Positions 26,681 to 34,776 of a stretch of DNA of 64,000 bases are shown piece by piece. Origin of the DNA: Anaerolineales bacterium (GTDB taxonomy: Bacteria > Chloroflexota > Anaerolineae > Anaerolineales > Villigracilaceae). Within the stretch, counting starts at the first letter, position 1. Each line of letters starts with the position of its first letter. The notes under the pieces were generated by a model. It saw nothing but the letters and a program-made list of their open reading frames with translations, searched no databases and was not told the origin of the DNA. Location: positions 248,001-312,000 of the forward strand of contig JACKAV010000002.1 of the NCBI GenBank assembly GCA_020634895.1, in the 5' to 3' direction. A program made the translations under genes and the position numbers.

Positions 26681-26697
26681 CAAATATCGGAGTTTCT

Positions 26698-27963
26698 ATG
26701 ACAGTAATTGCAGTAATTGGTTCGCAATGGGGTGACGAGGGCAAAGGCAAGGCTGTGGATTTTTTGGCGGAGCGCGCGGATTATGTGGCGCGCTTCAACG
26801 GCGGGAATAATGCCGGTCATACAGTGATAAATGAGTTCGGCACGTTCAAAATCCATCTTGTGCCTTCGGGTATTTTCGCAAAGAATGCGGTGGGATTGAT
26901 CGGCGGCGGTGTGGTCGTGGACCCGTCGGTTTTGATCGAAGAGATCGAGATGCTCAACAAATCCGGCGTGAATGTGGATGGGCGTTTGTGGGTCTCGCCG
27001 CGTTCACACGTCATCATGCCGTATCACAAAATTTTAGACGGTTTGTACGAAGAAGCCAAAGGCAAAGGCGCGACAGGAACCACGCGGCGCGGAATTGGTC
27101 CCGTGTTTGCGGATAAGGTCAGCTATAACGGAATCCGCTGGACGGATTTTACGAGTGACATGTTCGAGCAGCGGCTGGAAGTACAGTTGACGTTGAAGAA
27201 TAAAATTATCACTGCGTTGGGCGGCGAAGCGTTGGAATTCAACAAAGTGCGCGATGAGTATCGCGCCTATTACGGGAAGGTCAAGCCGTATTTGAAAGAG
27301 TTGTTCTCCATCGTGCAAGACGGCTTGAAAGCGGATAAGACCTTTTTGCTCGAACAGGCAATGGGCTCATTTTTGGATACGGATTGGGGAACGTATCCGT
27401 TCGTGACCGCATCCACGACAATTCCATCGGCGGCGACGGCTGGACTTGGAATCCCGCCGAAATATATTCAGAACGTCGTCGGCGTGACCAAAGCCTACAC
27501 CACCCGCGTCGGCGGCGGACCATTGCCCACGGAAATTCACGACACCGAAAGCGAAGTGTATAAGAAATTCGGCGAAGTCGCCGCGACAACGGGACGCATC
27601 CGCCGCGTCGGCTGGCTGGATTTAGAGATCGTGAGAACTGCCGCGCAGTTGAGCGGCATGACCGAAATTTGTTTGACCAAGCTGGATATTTTGAGCGGAT
27701 TGAAGGAAATTCAAGTCTGCACACAGTACAAGTTCAACGGGCAAACCATCCGCTATGCTGATGTAGATGCCTACGGTTTGGACGAAGTGGAGTGCATGTA
27801 CGAATCCTTCCCCGGCTGGAGCGAGGACATCAGCAAGGCAAAGACATTTGAAGATCTGCCTGCCAACGCGCAGAAATACGTGAAAATGATCGAAGAGGCA
27901 GCGGGTGTGCCCGTGAAGATGATCGGGGTGGGTCCAGCAAGGGATGAGACGATTAGAAGGTAG
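26698..27963 (+). CDS. purA: Adenylosuccinate synthetase
   Basis: 421 residues. The N-terminal GTP-binding/IMP loop GSQWGDEGKGK and the FNGGNNAGHT motif with its catalytic His are intact, and the switch-like TTRRGIGP and the C-terminal 'TRVGGGPLPTE' are present. The enzyme joins IMP and aspartate using GTP. With purB it forms the AMP branch; the pair is one transcript. CGGAG precedes the ATG. Confidence 0.97.
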   Translation: MTVIAVIGSQWGDEGKGKAVDFLAERADYVARFNGGNNAGHTVINEFGTFKIHLVPSGIFAKNAVGLIGGGVVVDPSVLIEEIEMLNKSGVNVDGRLWVSPRSHVIMPYHKILDGLYEEAKGKGATGTTRRGIGPVFADKVSYNGIRWTDFTSDMFEQRLEVQLTLKNKIITALGGEALEFNKVRDEYRAYYGKVKPYLKELFSIVQDGLKADKTFLLEQAMGSFLDTDWGTYPFVTASTTIPSAATAGLGIPPKYIQNVVGVTKAYTTRVGGGPLPTEIHDTESEVYKKFGEVAATTGRIRRVGWLDLEIVRTAAQLSGMTEICLTKLDILSGLKEIQVCTQYKFNGQTIRYADVDAYGLDEVECMYESFPGWSEDISKAKTFEDLPANAQKYVKMIEEAAGVPVKMIGVGPARDETIRR

Positions 27964-27986
27964 TGAGCAGGGAATAGTGAATAGTG

Positions 27987-28028
27987 ACTAGGTGATGGTT
28001 ATTTGAACATAACTATCACCTAGTTTTT
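27987..28028 (+). terminator. Terminator after purA
   Basis: ACTAGGTGATGGTTA pairs with TAACTATCACCTAGT over an 8-base loop and is followed by seven T. Just before it (27971-27986) is AATAGTG in tandem, a 7-base repeat. Confidence 0.85.
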
Positions 28029-28322
28029 TTGAAACATATGCGTCAAAAGATTTCTGACCCCGAAGAACGCCAATATCAACGCCACATGGTTCACCACCGC
28101 TAAAATCAAATAATTATTCCACGTCGAATTCAACCAGCCAACTTTGGCAAACTGCGCCGCGGCGTAGAACTCCGGCATGGAGACGAAACCCCACGTCTGC
28201 GAGAGGCTTTCACCGTCCTGTGTGATCTCGCGCATCTCTGAAATAAGCGGGAAGGCGGGCAAACGCGCAATAAGAACGACAATCACCAGCGCAACGACAA
28301 GAATGAGGATTTTTCGCAACAT
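28020..28322 (-). CDS. Small membrane protein, unknown function
   Basis: 100 residues with an N-terminal hydrophobic helix (LILVVALVIVVLIA) and a second one near the C terminus (YLILAVVNHVALILAFFGV). The section between, about 45 residues, would be outside the cell and is Trp/Phe-rich. It does not match a family I know. It is convergent with purA, with a few bases of its 3' end in the terminator. Confidence 0.55.
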   Translation of the reverse strand: MLRKILILVVALVIVVLIARLPAFPLISEMREITQDGESLSQTWGFVSMPEFYAAAQFAKVGWLNSTWNNYLILAVVNHVALILAFFGVRNLLTHMFQKN

Positions 28323-28380
28323 GATTAAACCGGCCTGAACGATTCGATTTTACCGCAGGGACTTCTGCTATACTCGCACC

Positions 28381-28710
28381 ATGAAAAAGAGAAAAACGTT
28401 TAAGTTCGATTGGGACGCCGAAAAGGCTGCCCGCAACGAAGAAAAATACGGCGTGACCTTCCAAGAGGCAACGTCCATTTTTACAGACCGGTATGCGCTC
28501 TTCTTCGATGATGCCGCACACTCCCAAAAGGAAAAACGGGAAGTTGTCATCGGATACGCACCCTCCACTCGAAGACATATCACCTGTTTCTTCACCAGAG
28601 TTGACGGGAGCATTTTCATCATCGCCGCGCGAAAGTCCACGCACAGAGAACGACAGGATTACAAGGACAACTCGGAAGACAAAACGAGAATTGTTTATCA
28701 AATAAAGTAA
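28381..28710 (+). CDS. BrnT-like toxin (DUF497), without adjacent BrnA
   Basis: 109 residues. The pattern 'FDWDAEKAARNEEKYGVTFQEATSIFTD' and the later 'DAAHSQKEKREVVIGYAPSTRRHITCFFTRVDGSIFIIAARKSTHRERQDY' match BrnT/DUF497, a RelE-fold ribonuclease that inhibits translation. BrnT is normally followed by the BrnA antitoxin; here the downstream sequence is instead a remnant of a transporter gene, so no antitoxin is visible. A TATACT ends six bases before the ATG, suggesting a leaderless mRNA. Confidence 0.82.
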   Translation: MKKRKTFKFDWDAEKAARNEEKYGVTFQEATSIFTDRYALFFDDAAHSQKEKREVVIGYAPSTRRHITCFFTRVDGSIFIIAARKSTHRERQDYKDNSEDKTRIVYQIK

Positions 28711-28868
28711 AACTCAACGGGATCCCAAATTGGAAAATACCGCTCACGGATCGGCTTGATCCTGTTATCTTTCATTGCCTTCATCTCGCTCGGACTACCC
28801 GACAGTCTGCTCGGCGAGGCGTAGCCGTCCATTCGGGAGAACCTTTTCCGGCATCGCGCGAAGCCATT
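28711..28868 (+). pseudogene. N-terminal remnant of an MFS transporter
   Basis: Directly after the BrnT stop and in the same frame the sequence reads SRIGLILLSFIAFISLGL, PDSLLGEA, then a TAG at 28822-28824, then PSIRENLFRHR. This matches the first helix and the 'LG..DSLLGVAWPSIR..F' loop of MFS permeases; the TAG sits where Trp (TGG) is expected. No start codon precedes it and the reading stops before a second helix, so it is a decayed 5' piece. The identification is by recalled family pattern. Confidence 0.5.
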
Positions 28869-28961
28869 CCATTCATTGAGCATTCTATTTTCTACTTTGA
28901 CCGCCTTGTATCATTCAACAACACACAACCCCGCCACAGCGACTACATAAAGGAATACATC

Positions 28962-29705
28962 ATGCAACTCTATTACATCCGTCACGGACAATCCATCAAC
29001 AACGCCAACGTGGAGAACAAGGATTATCAGGAGCATTCCGACCCGTTCCTGACCGAGAAGGGAAAACAACAGGCGCAGACTCTCGCGCAATTTCTAAAAG
29101 AGAATCAGACCATCACCAACACCGAATCATGGAACATACAAAACGAATTCGGCTTTGGCATTACGCACATCTATTGCAGTTTGATGGAACGCGCCGCCGA
29201 GACCGCTGCGTACACCGCCCGCGCATTGAACGTCCCCTTTTCCGCCTGGGCGGACATCCACGAAGAAGGCGGCATTTATACGCGCGAGAAGGACAACCGC
29301 TTTCAAGGCTTGCCGGGAAAACCGCGTTCTTTTTTCGAGCAAAATTTCCCTGAATTGGAGTTACCCGATTCGTTTGATGAATCCGGCTGGTGGAACCGTT
29401 CGTTTGAAGATATGGACGAACGCCAAGCCCGCGCCGATAAAGTACTGGCAGAACTACTGGAGAAACACGGTGATAAAGAAGGGCAGCCCGAACAAAAAAT
29501 CATCTTTGTCAGTCATGGCGGATTTTTCATGCGCTTTATGTGCGCCGTTCTGAAACTTCCCTGGCGGCAGGCATCGCACAATTTGTATTCGTGGTTCCTG
29601 CTCAACAACTGCTCCATCAGCCGTTTCGACTTCGATAAGGAACGGGTTCTAATATCGTATGTCAACAAGGTCGATCATCTGCCCGCGGACTTGATAACAG
29701 CATAG
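28962..29705 (+). CDS. Histidine phosphatase (phosphoglycerate mutase-like)
   Basis: 247 residues. The catalytic RHG motif is YYIRHGQSINN at the N terminus, the second conserved block is IYCSLMERAAETA (family 'SpL.RA.eTA'), the proton donor Glu is in 'DIHEEGGIY', and the second His is in FVSHGGFFMRF. The fold is the dPGM/broad-specificity phosphatase type. There is an insertion around residues 85-120 between the first helices. An AAAGGA ribosome binding site precedes the ATG. The natural substrate is unknown. Confidence 0.88.
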   Translation: MQLYYIRHGQSINNANVENKDYQEHSDPFLTEKGKQQAQTLAQFLKENQTITNTESWNIQNEFGFGITHIYCSLMERAAETAAYTARALNVPFSAWADIHEEGGIYTREKDNRFQGLPGKPRSFFEQNFPELELPDSFDESGWWNRSFEDMDERQARADKVLAELLEKHGDKEGQPEQKIIFVSHGGFFMRFMCAVLKLPWRQASHNLYSWFLLNNCSISRFDFDKERVLISYVNKVDHLPADLITA

Positions 29706-29759
29706 AAATCCCTGCGTTATAATCAAGCTGCTCAATAAATTTACAACCTGGAGGTAAAT

Positions 29760-30026
29760 ATGAGTCTTATCAATATTGTTTTATGGATACTCTTCGGCGC
29801 GTTCGCTGGTTGGATCGCAAGCATTATCACCGGCAGGAATAAGAGAATGGGAGCGGTCGCGAACATCGTGGTCGGTATTGCAGGCGCGTTCATCGGCGGC
29901 TTTGTAATGGAGAACTTCTTCGGGCGATCTGTTTCAGGATTCAACCTTTTCAGCCTGCTCGTGGCGATCGGCGGAGCCGTGGTGCTCATCCTGGTCGTCG
30001 GCTTGATCACCGGTAAACGAAGATAA
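29760..30026 (+). CDS. GlsB/YeaQ/YmgE family small membrane protein
   Basis: 88 residues with three hydrophobic helices. The pattern 'WILFGAFAGWIASIITG...MGAVANIVVGIAGAFIGGFV' is that of the transglycosylase-associated/YeaQ family, small stress-related membrane proteins. It has its own promoter (TATAAT at about 29717) and a GGAGG ribosome binding site, and ends in a terminator. Confidence 0.9.
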   Translation: MSLINIVLWILFGAFAGWIASIITGRNKRMGAVANIVVGIAGAFIGGFVMENFFGRSVSGFNLFSLLVAIGGAVVLILVVGLITGKRR

Positions 30027-30040
30027 TTTGATCTGAAGCA

Positions 30041-30068
30041 AAATCCCTGTCTTTGATGGGGATTTTTT
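30041..30068 (+). terminator. Terminator after the YeaQ-like gene
   Basis: AAATCCC and GGGATTT form a stem over an eleven-base loop, followed by a T run. Confidence 0.75.
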
Positions 30069-30148
30069 ATTTTACATGCCCCGTTCGGGTAAGTTGAAAT
30101 CATCTCAAAATGACCCATGAGGGGAATGGAATTATTTTCCCAAACCCA

Positions 30149-30280
30149 TAAAATAGGCTTGGTTGTGCGGTCATCCACAAGGGCATTTCTAAAGACCCGC
30201 AGCCAGCTGATTCCAGCTCTCCTTGGTTACGCCCCTCCAGGGCAAAAAATGGACAGGCTTGTGCCTGTCCATTTTCCTTT
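30149..30280 (+). ncRNA. Possible small structured RNA before glnA (weak)
   Basis: In the 340-base gap before glnA, a TAAAAT box (30149-30154) is followed by two small hairpins (TTGTG/CACAA and AGCTG/CAGCT) and then a strong terminator hairpin AAAATGGACAGGC/GCCTGTCCATTTT (30246-30275). No long reading frame is credible. It does not fit the glutamine riboswitch consensus as I know it. A terminated transcript is likely; what it does is unknown. Nothing else is seen at 30069-30148. Confidence 0.25.
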
Positions 30281-30284
30281 AAAT

Positions 30285-30330
30285 TTACCCATTTGGGTAA
30301 TAGACCCAACCTCCCCGCGCCTTCTATAAT
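30285..30330 (+). promoter_or_regulatory. glnA promoter and palindromic operator
   Basis: TTACCCA-TT-TGGGTAA (30285-30300) is a perfect 7-base inverted repeat, and TATAAT follows at 30325-30330. The half-site TACCCA/TGGGTA is the same as in the guaB/purB palindrome. The position, about -50 to -70, suits an activator or distal repressor. Confidence 0.5.
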
Positions 30331-30368
30331 CCCGCAATCAATAAAAAATACCTGTAGGAGAGAATTTC

Positions 30369-31781
30369 ATGGCAAAAACAATCAAGGAAGTCTTGGAAAT
30401 GGCGAAAAGTGCGCAGGTTGTCGACTTGCGCTTCATTGACCTGCCCGGCACTTGGCAGCACTTTACGATCCCAAGCCAGCGCCTGACGGAAGAGTTTTTC
30501 AAAGAAGGCATCCCCTTCGACGGTTCATCCGTCCGCGGCTTTCAGGCGATCCACGAATCGGACATGCTGCTCAAAGCTGATCCTGAGACTGCCTTCACCG
30601 ACCCGACCGCAGAGACCCCGACACTCGTGATCTCCTGCAACGTCTTCGACCCATTCACCGAGGAACCTTATTCACGCGATGCACGCTATGTGGCACAAAA
30701 GGCTGAGGCGTACTTAAAAAGCACGGGTCTCGCCGAAACAGCCTACTTCGCGCCTGAGGCGGAATTCTTCGTCTTCGACGGTATCCGCTATTCCTCCAAT
30801 CCGAACGAATCATCCTACTCCATCGAATCCGCTGAGGCTTGGTGGAGCAGCAACAAGGCGGAAGGTCCCGCCTATGGACGCCAGATCCAGACCAAGCGCG
30901 GATACTTCCCCACCGCCCCCACCGATACGCTCCAGGAACTGCGCAACAAGTTCATGCTTGCGATGGAAGCCGCCGGCGTTTCGATGGACCTGCACCACCA
31001 CGAAGTTGCCACTGCTGGTCAGAGCGAAATGAGCATGCACTTCACCACGCTCACCCGCATGGCAGATGACCTCCTGCTCTACAAATACATCATCAAGAAT
31101 GTTGCGCACCAGAACGGCAAGACCGCGACCTTCATGCCCAAGCCCATCTTCGGTGACAACGGCTCCGGTATGCATGTCCACTCCTCTTTGTGGAAGGGCA
31201 AAACCAACGTCTTCTACGATGAGAAGGGTTACGCCGGTCTCTCCCAGACCGCCATCTATTACATCGGCGGTTTGCTCAAGCATGCCCCCGCACTGCTCGC
31301 GTTGACCTCACCCAGCACAAACTCGTTCCGCCGCCTCGTGCCCGGCTACGAAGCACCCGTCAACATCGCCTACTCACAGCGCAACCGCTCCGCGATCTGC
31401 CGTATTCCGGCGAACAAAAGCTCGAAAGCCAAACGCGTTGAATTCCGCGCGCCGGACGCCACCGCCAACCCCTACCTCGCATTCTCTGCCATTCTCATGG
31501 CAGGTCTCGACGGCGTGTTGAACAAGATCGATCCAGGTGATCCACAGGACCGCGATCTGTACGAACTGCCCGCTTCCGAGAAGGCACTCATCAAACAGGT
31601 TCCCTCCAGCCTCAGTGCCGTGCTCGACGCGCTCGAAGCCGACCACGACTTCCTGCTTCAGGGCGGTGTCTTCACACCCGACCTGCTCGAAGAATACATC
31701 AGCTACAAACGCGCCAACGAAGTGGACCCCATTCGCCTGCGCCCGACACCGCACGAATTTGTCCTTTACTTCGACGCCTAA
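30369..31781 (+). CDS. glnA: Glutamine synthetase, type I
   Basis: 470 residues. The N-terminal β-grasp starts 'VVDLRFIDLPGTWQHFTIP', the catalytic domain has YFAPEAEFFVFDGI, then 'MHVHSSLWKGKTNVF' and the ATP site 'NRSAICRIP', and the Asp/Glu/His metal ligands are in place. The C-terminal DRDLYELPASE has Tyr398, the site of adenylylation in the GSI-β class (E. coli Tyr397), so activity may be controlled by a GlnE-type enzyme; no glnE is in the window. It forms glutamine from glutamate, ammonia and ATP. A GGAGAG ribosome binding site precedes the ATG. Confidence 0.97.
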   Translation: MAKTIKEVLEMAKSAQVVDLRFIDLPGTWQHFTIPSQRLTEEFFKEGIPFDGSSVRGFQAIHESDMLLKADPETAFTDPTAETPTLVISCNVFDPFTEEPYSRDARYVAQKAEAYLKSTGLAETAYFAPEAEFFVFDGIRYSSNPNESSYSIESAEAWWSSNKAEGPAYGRQIQTKRGYFPTAPTDTLQELRNKFMLAMEAAGVSMDLHHHEVATAGQSEMSMHFTTLTRMADDLLLYKYIIKNVAHQNGKTATFMPKPIFGDNGSGMHVHSSLWKGKTNVFYDEKGYAGLSQTAIYYIGGLLKHAPALLALTSPSTNSFRRLVPGYEAPVNIAYSQRNRSAICRIPANKSSKAKRVEFRAPDATANPYLAFSAILMAGLDGVLNKIDPGDPQDRDLYELPASEKALIKQVPSSLSAVLDALEADHDFLLQGGVFTPDLLEEYISYKRANEVDPIRLRPTPHEFVLYFDA

Positions 31782-31869
31782 TCTGCACGACTGAAATCGC
31801 TTCATACTCCGCCGACGGTTGTTTTCACACTCCTGAGCATGTTACTCACTGTCGGTTGCCCTTCCGAAT

Positions 31870-31900
31870 CGTAGGGGCGGAACACAGCACCGCCCCTACG
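31870..31900. repeat. GTAGGGGCGG palindrome
   Basis: CGTAGGGGCGG and CCGCCCCTACG form an 11-base inverted repeat between glnA and the LysE gene. It may be a terminator or a dispersed repeat of the 'gtaggggc...gcccctac' sort. Confidence 0.65.
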
Positions 31901-31911
31901 AAAACTTTTTT

Positions 31912-32541
31912 ATGAGCCCACTCCTTTTCTCCTCCTTCGTTCTCGGTATCGCCTTCTGCGCCCCTCCCGGCATCATCACCGCCGAAACCATTCGGCGCGG
32001 CGCCGCCCGTGGATTTTTCCCCGCGCTTTCGGTTCAATTCGGCTCCCTCGTCGGCGACACGACCTGGGCAACAATCGCATTGACCGGGCTGGCGTTTGTT
32101 ATCCAGAACAATGCTGCCAGATTAATTCTCAGCCTGATCGGGATCATCCTAATGGTCAAACTCGCCTGGGATGCGATCAAAGATGCCCGCGAAGGAAAAG
32201 AACCCAGCGCAGGAGAAAACAATAACGCCGCACGCAGTGACTTTGCAAGCGGAGCCTTCCTCTCGCTTGGCAACCCAATGAACATCGTCTTCTGGACAGG
32301 GCTTGGTACAACTGTTTTCGCCTCCATCGCTGGGGCGCCGCAGCCTATCCACTTTGCGACCTTTTTCGCGGGCTTTCTTGGCGGTGCGATTTTATGGTGC
32401 TTTTTCCTTGCCGCGCTCGTCGCATGGGGACGCCAATGGATGACCGGTTCCTTTTTCCGCTTTTTGAACGCCGCCTGCGGACTGGTCCTTTTTTACTTTG
32501 CCTTTCAACTTGGGTTGCAAACGGTTCAGAATTTTATTTAA
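31912..32541 (+). CDS. LysE family translocator
   Basis: 209 residues with six hydrophobic helices. The start PLLFSSFVLGIAFCAPPGIITAETIRRG is the LysE pattern ('G...g..PGp......rg'), and 'SGAFLSLGNPMNIVFWTGLGTT' matches the second signature (N-P-x-x-x-x-x-W). It likely exports an amino acid or similar molecule. The location after glnA may be coincidental, as the palindrome lies between. No ribosome binding site is obvious (T-rich upstream). Confidence 0.88.
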   Translation: MSPLLFSSFVLGIAFCAPPGIITAETIRRGAARGFFPALSVQFGSLVGDTTWATIALTGLAFVIQNNAARLILSLIGIILMVKLAWDAIKDAREGKEPSAGENNNAARSDFASGAFLSLGNPMNIVFWTGLGTTVFASIAGAPQPIHFATFFAGFLGGAILWCFFLAALVAWGRQWMTGSFFRFLNAACGLVLFYFAFQLGLQTVQNFI

Positions 32542-32586
32542 CGCATAGGGCGAGTCCCTGTTGCAATGCCATGAAGTAAAATCATT

Positions 32587-34776
32587 ATGAACAAAGATTT
32601 ACATTACATGGCAAAATCCTCCACTCCCATTTCCTCCGATAATACATCCCCGCGATTGCTGGAAGCGCTCGCCAGTCTGAACCAGATCGGCACTGCCATC
32701 AACCAGATCGGCTCGAGCGAAGACCAATCCTCCAGCCTGCAATTGATCGTGGAAAGTGCGATTCGCGTCGCGCCGGGGTTTTCCGCTTCGATCTACATCT
32801 ACAACCCCGTAACGGACGGTCTCGAAGTCGATTCGCGTGTAGTTGCCTACACAGACGGAAAAGAGATCCACCGCAACGTTAACCCGAGTAAGGACATTCC
32901 GCGCGCCAACGGCTTTGGGATGCGCTCCATTCAACGCCGCCGCCAGACGTTTTCCTACGAAGAACCCGACCTCGAGATACATCCATATCAAATAGAACTG
33001 GGAGTTAAAGCCGTTGCCAGTTTCCCGCTGATCGTGGCAGATGAAGTCCTTGGTGTTCTATATATCTATGTATATGAAGACCGCAAACTCTCTCAATTCG
33101 AAGAGTTAATGCTGCTCAACTTTGTAAACCAGGCGGCGATGGCGATCTATCATGCCCGTCACATGGCGGGAGCCAAACAAAACCTCGAACAAAAAGAGAA
33201 CGAACTCAGCCGCCTGCGCCGCGCAGGAATGCTGATCTCGTCACGCCTGCGCCTCGAAGAGACGCTCGAATCCATCCTCGAACTTGCGCTCGAATTGACC
33301 GACGCCCAATACGGCATCTTCCGCCTGCTGGACGCGAACAACGAATACCTCGTTACGCGCGCGGTCAGTTCAGTACAACTCGAACGCCCGTTGGTGGAAA
33401 AACTTCCAGTGGACGGGAAAAGCGTGATGGCGAGTGTGGCGCGCGCCCGCGAGCCGCTGTTGATCCGCGACCTGCGCGAAAAACAATGGGCGGATTTGTA
33501 CTATCCGCTCGATTCGATCCTGGAGATGCGCTCGGAGTTGTGTGTTCCGCTCATCAACGCCAGCGGACGGCTTGAAGGCGTGCTCAATCTCGAAAGCCCG
33601 GAAGTGAATGGCTTCAACGAAGACGACAGCCATATGCTGCAATCACTTGCGACCTACGCGGTCACAGCCATTCAGGAAGTGCGCCTGCTCGATGCGCTGC
33701 AGGAAGCCGCGCAGTTATTGATCGCGCAGCCGAGTCATATTGTGCTCAATCGTCTGTGTGCGATGGCAAATGAATTGCTCAACACATCGTCCAGCGCGAT
33801 ATGGCTGGTGAACGAAAAAGGCGAAATGGAGTTGACGTCCGCCAATGGCGCGCAGATCGGCGATAAGCTCCCTGAAGAAAACAACGACTCCAATGCGTTG
33901 GTCATGCCGCTGGAGAGCGGGGAAAAGCCATCAGCGTTGGGAATGTTCGGGGTGTTCCACGCAACCAACGGCGGAGTCCGAGGCGATCGATCCGAATGGG
34001 ACAAAAAAGTATTGGCATGTCTCGCCAATTATGCAGTGCTTGCTGTCCAGAACGAGTCACGTCAACAGGCGCTGCGTTCATCGCAGGAACAGCATCTCAT
34101 CGCAGAGACGTTCGCAGCGGTCGGCGATATATCCGCGAACCTTTTGCATAACATGAATAATAAAGTTGGGGTGATCCCTGTGCGCGTGCAGGGCATTCAG
34201 GATAAATACGAAAAGCTGCTAGAAGAGAATGCATATCTTGCCAAGAGTCTCGGCGAGATCGAACGCAGCGCCACCGCCGCCATGCAGCTTGTGCAGGAAA
34301 ATCTTTCACACCTGCGCCCGATTCGATTGGAGCAAATTCAAGTCGCTCCTCGAGCAATGGATGCTGTTCACGTTGTACAGGCTCCGCCTGAGATCGAGAT
34401 CAAAGTGAACGGACTCGATGAACTGCCAATGGTCAGCGCAAGCGGACAAAGCCTTTCATTCGTGTTTCGCAACTTGATCGAGAACGCCATCGATGCCATG
34501 CAGGGCGAAGGCGCCATCAACATCCAAGGCAGCCAAAATGACGGCTGGGTTGAGATTGCCGTCAGCGACACAGGGCGCGGCATTCCGCAGGAACTGCATG
34601 AACAGATTTTCGAGTTGGCGTATTCCAGCCGCACGCATCCCGGCAAGATGGGTTTTGGTCTCTGGTGGGTCAAAACGTTGATGACTCGTTTGGGTGGAAC
34701 CGTTACCATCGAGAGCGACGGCACGAACGGCACGACCTTCCGTTTGCGCCTGCCCGTTGCGGGGAAAGAATCATGA
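32587..34776 (+). CDS. GAF-domain sensor histidine kinase with atypical phosphoacceptor box
   Basis: 729 residues, no membrane segment. There are three GAF regions (about 45-190, 225-365 and 375-490), a coiled-coil linker, then EQHLIAETFAAVGDISANLLHNMNNKVG with His521, followed by HATPase_c (NLIENAIDAM, DTGRGIP, GKMGFGLWWVKTL). The H box LLHNMNNKVG differs from the HE-x-R-x-P type and matches a class that begins 'HN.NN'. It overlaps the following double-receiver gene by four bases (ATGA) and so likely feeds it. A TAAAAT lies just before the ATG; an alternative start is Met8 (32608). Confidence 0.85.
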   Translation: MNKDLHYMAKSSTPISSDNTSPRLLEALASLNQIGTAINQIGSSEDQSSSLQLIVESAIRVAPGFSASIYIYNPVTDGLEVDSRVVAYTDGKEIHRNVNPSKDIPRANGFGMRSIQRRRQTFSYEEPDLEIHPYQIELGVKAVASFPLIVADEVLGVLYIYVYEDRKLSQFEELMLLNFVNQAAMAIYHARHMAGAKQNLEQKENELSRLRRAGMLISSRLRLEETLESILELALELTDAQYGIFRLLDANNEYLVTRAVSSVQLERPLVEKLPVDGKSVMASVARAREPLLIRDLREKQWADLYYPLDSILEMRSELCVPLINASGRLEGVLNLESPEVNGFNEDDSHMLQSLATYAVTAIQEVRLLDALQEAAQLLIAQPSHIVLNRLCAMANELLNTSSSAIWLVNEKGEMELTSANGAQIGDKLPEENNDSNALVMPLESGEKPSALGMFGVFHATNGGVRGDRSEWDKKVLACLANYAVLAVQNESRQQALRSSQEQHLIAETFAAVGDISANLLHNMNNKVGVIPVRVQGIQDKYEKLLEENAYLAKSLGEIERSATAAMQLVQENLSHLRPIRLEQIQVAPRAMDAVHVVQAPPEIEIKVNGLDELPMVSASGQSLSFVFRNLIENAIDAMQGEGAINIQGSQNDGWVEIAVSDTGRGIPQELHEQIFELAYSSRTHPGKMGFGLWWVKTLMTRLGGTVTIESDGTNGTTFRLRLPVAGKES

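Noticed and set aside
28698..28883. A 61-codon minus-strand frame over the BrnT-MFS region
   Set aside because: It is the complement of the MFS-like remnant, which has a better family match on the plus strand.
30027..30368. A glutamine riboswitch before glnA
   Set aside because: The consensus bases that I know of are not found; only unrelated hairpins and a terminator are seen.
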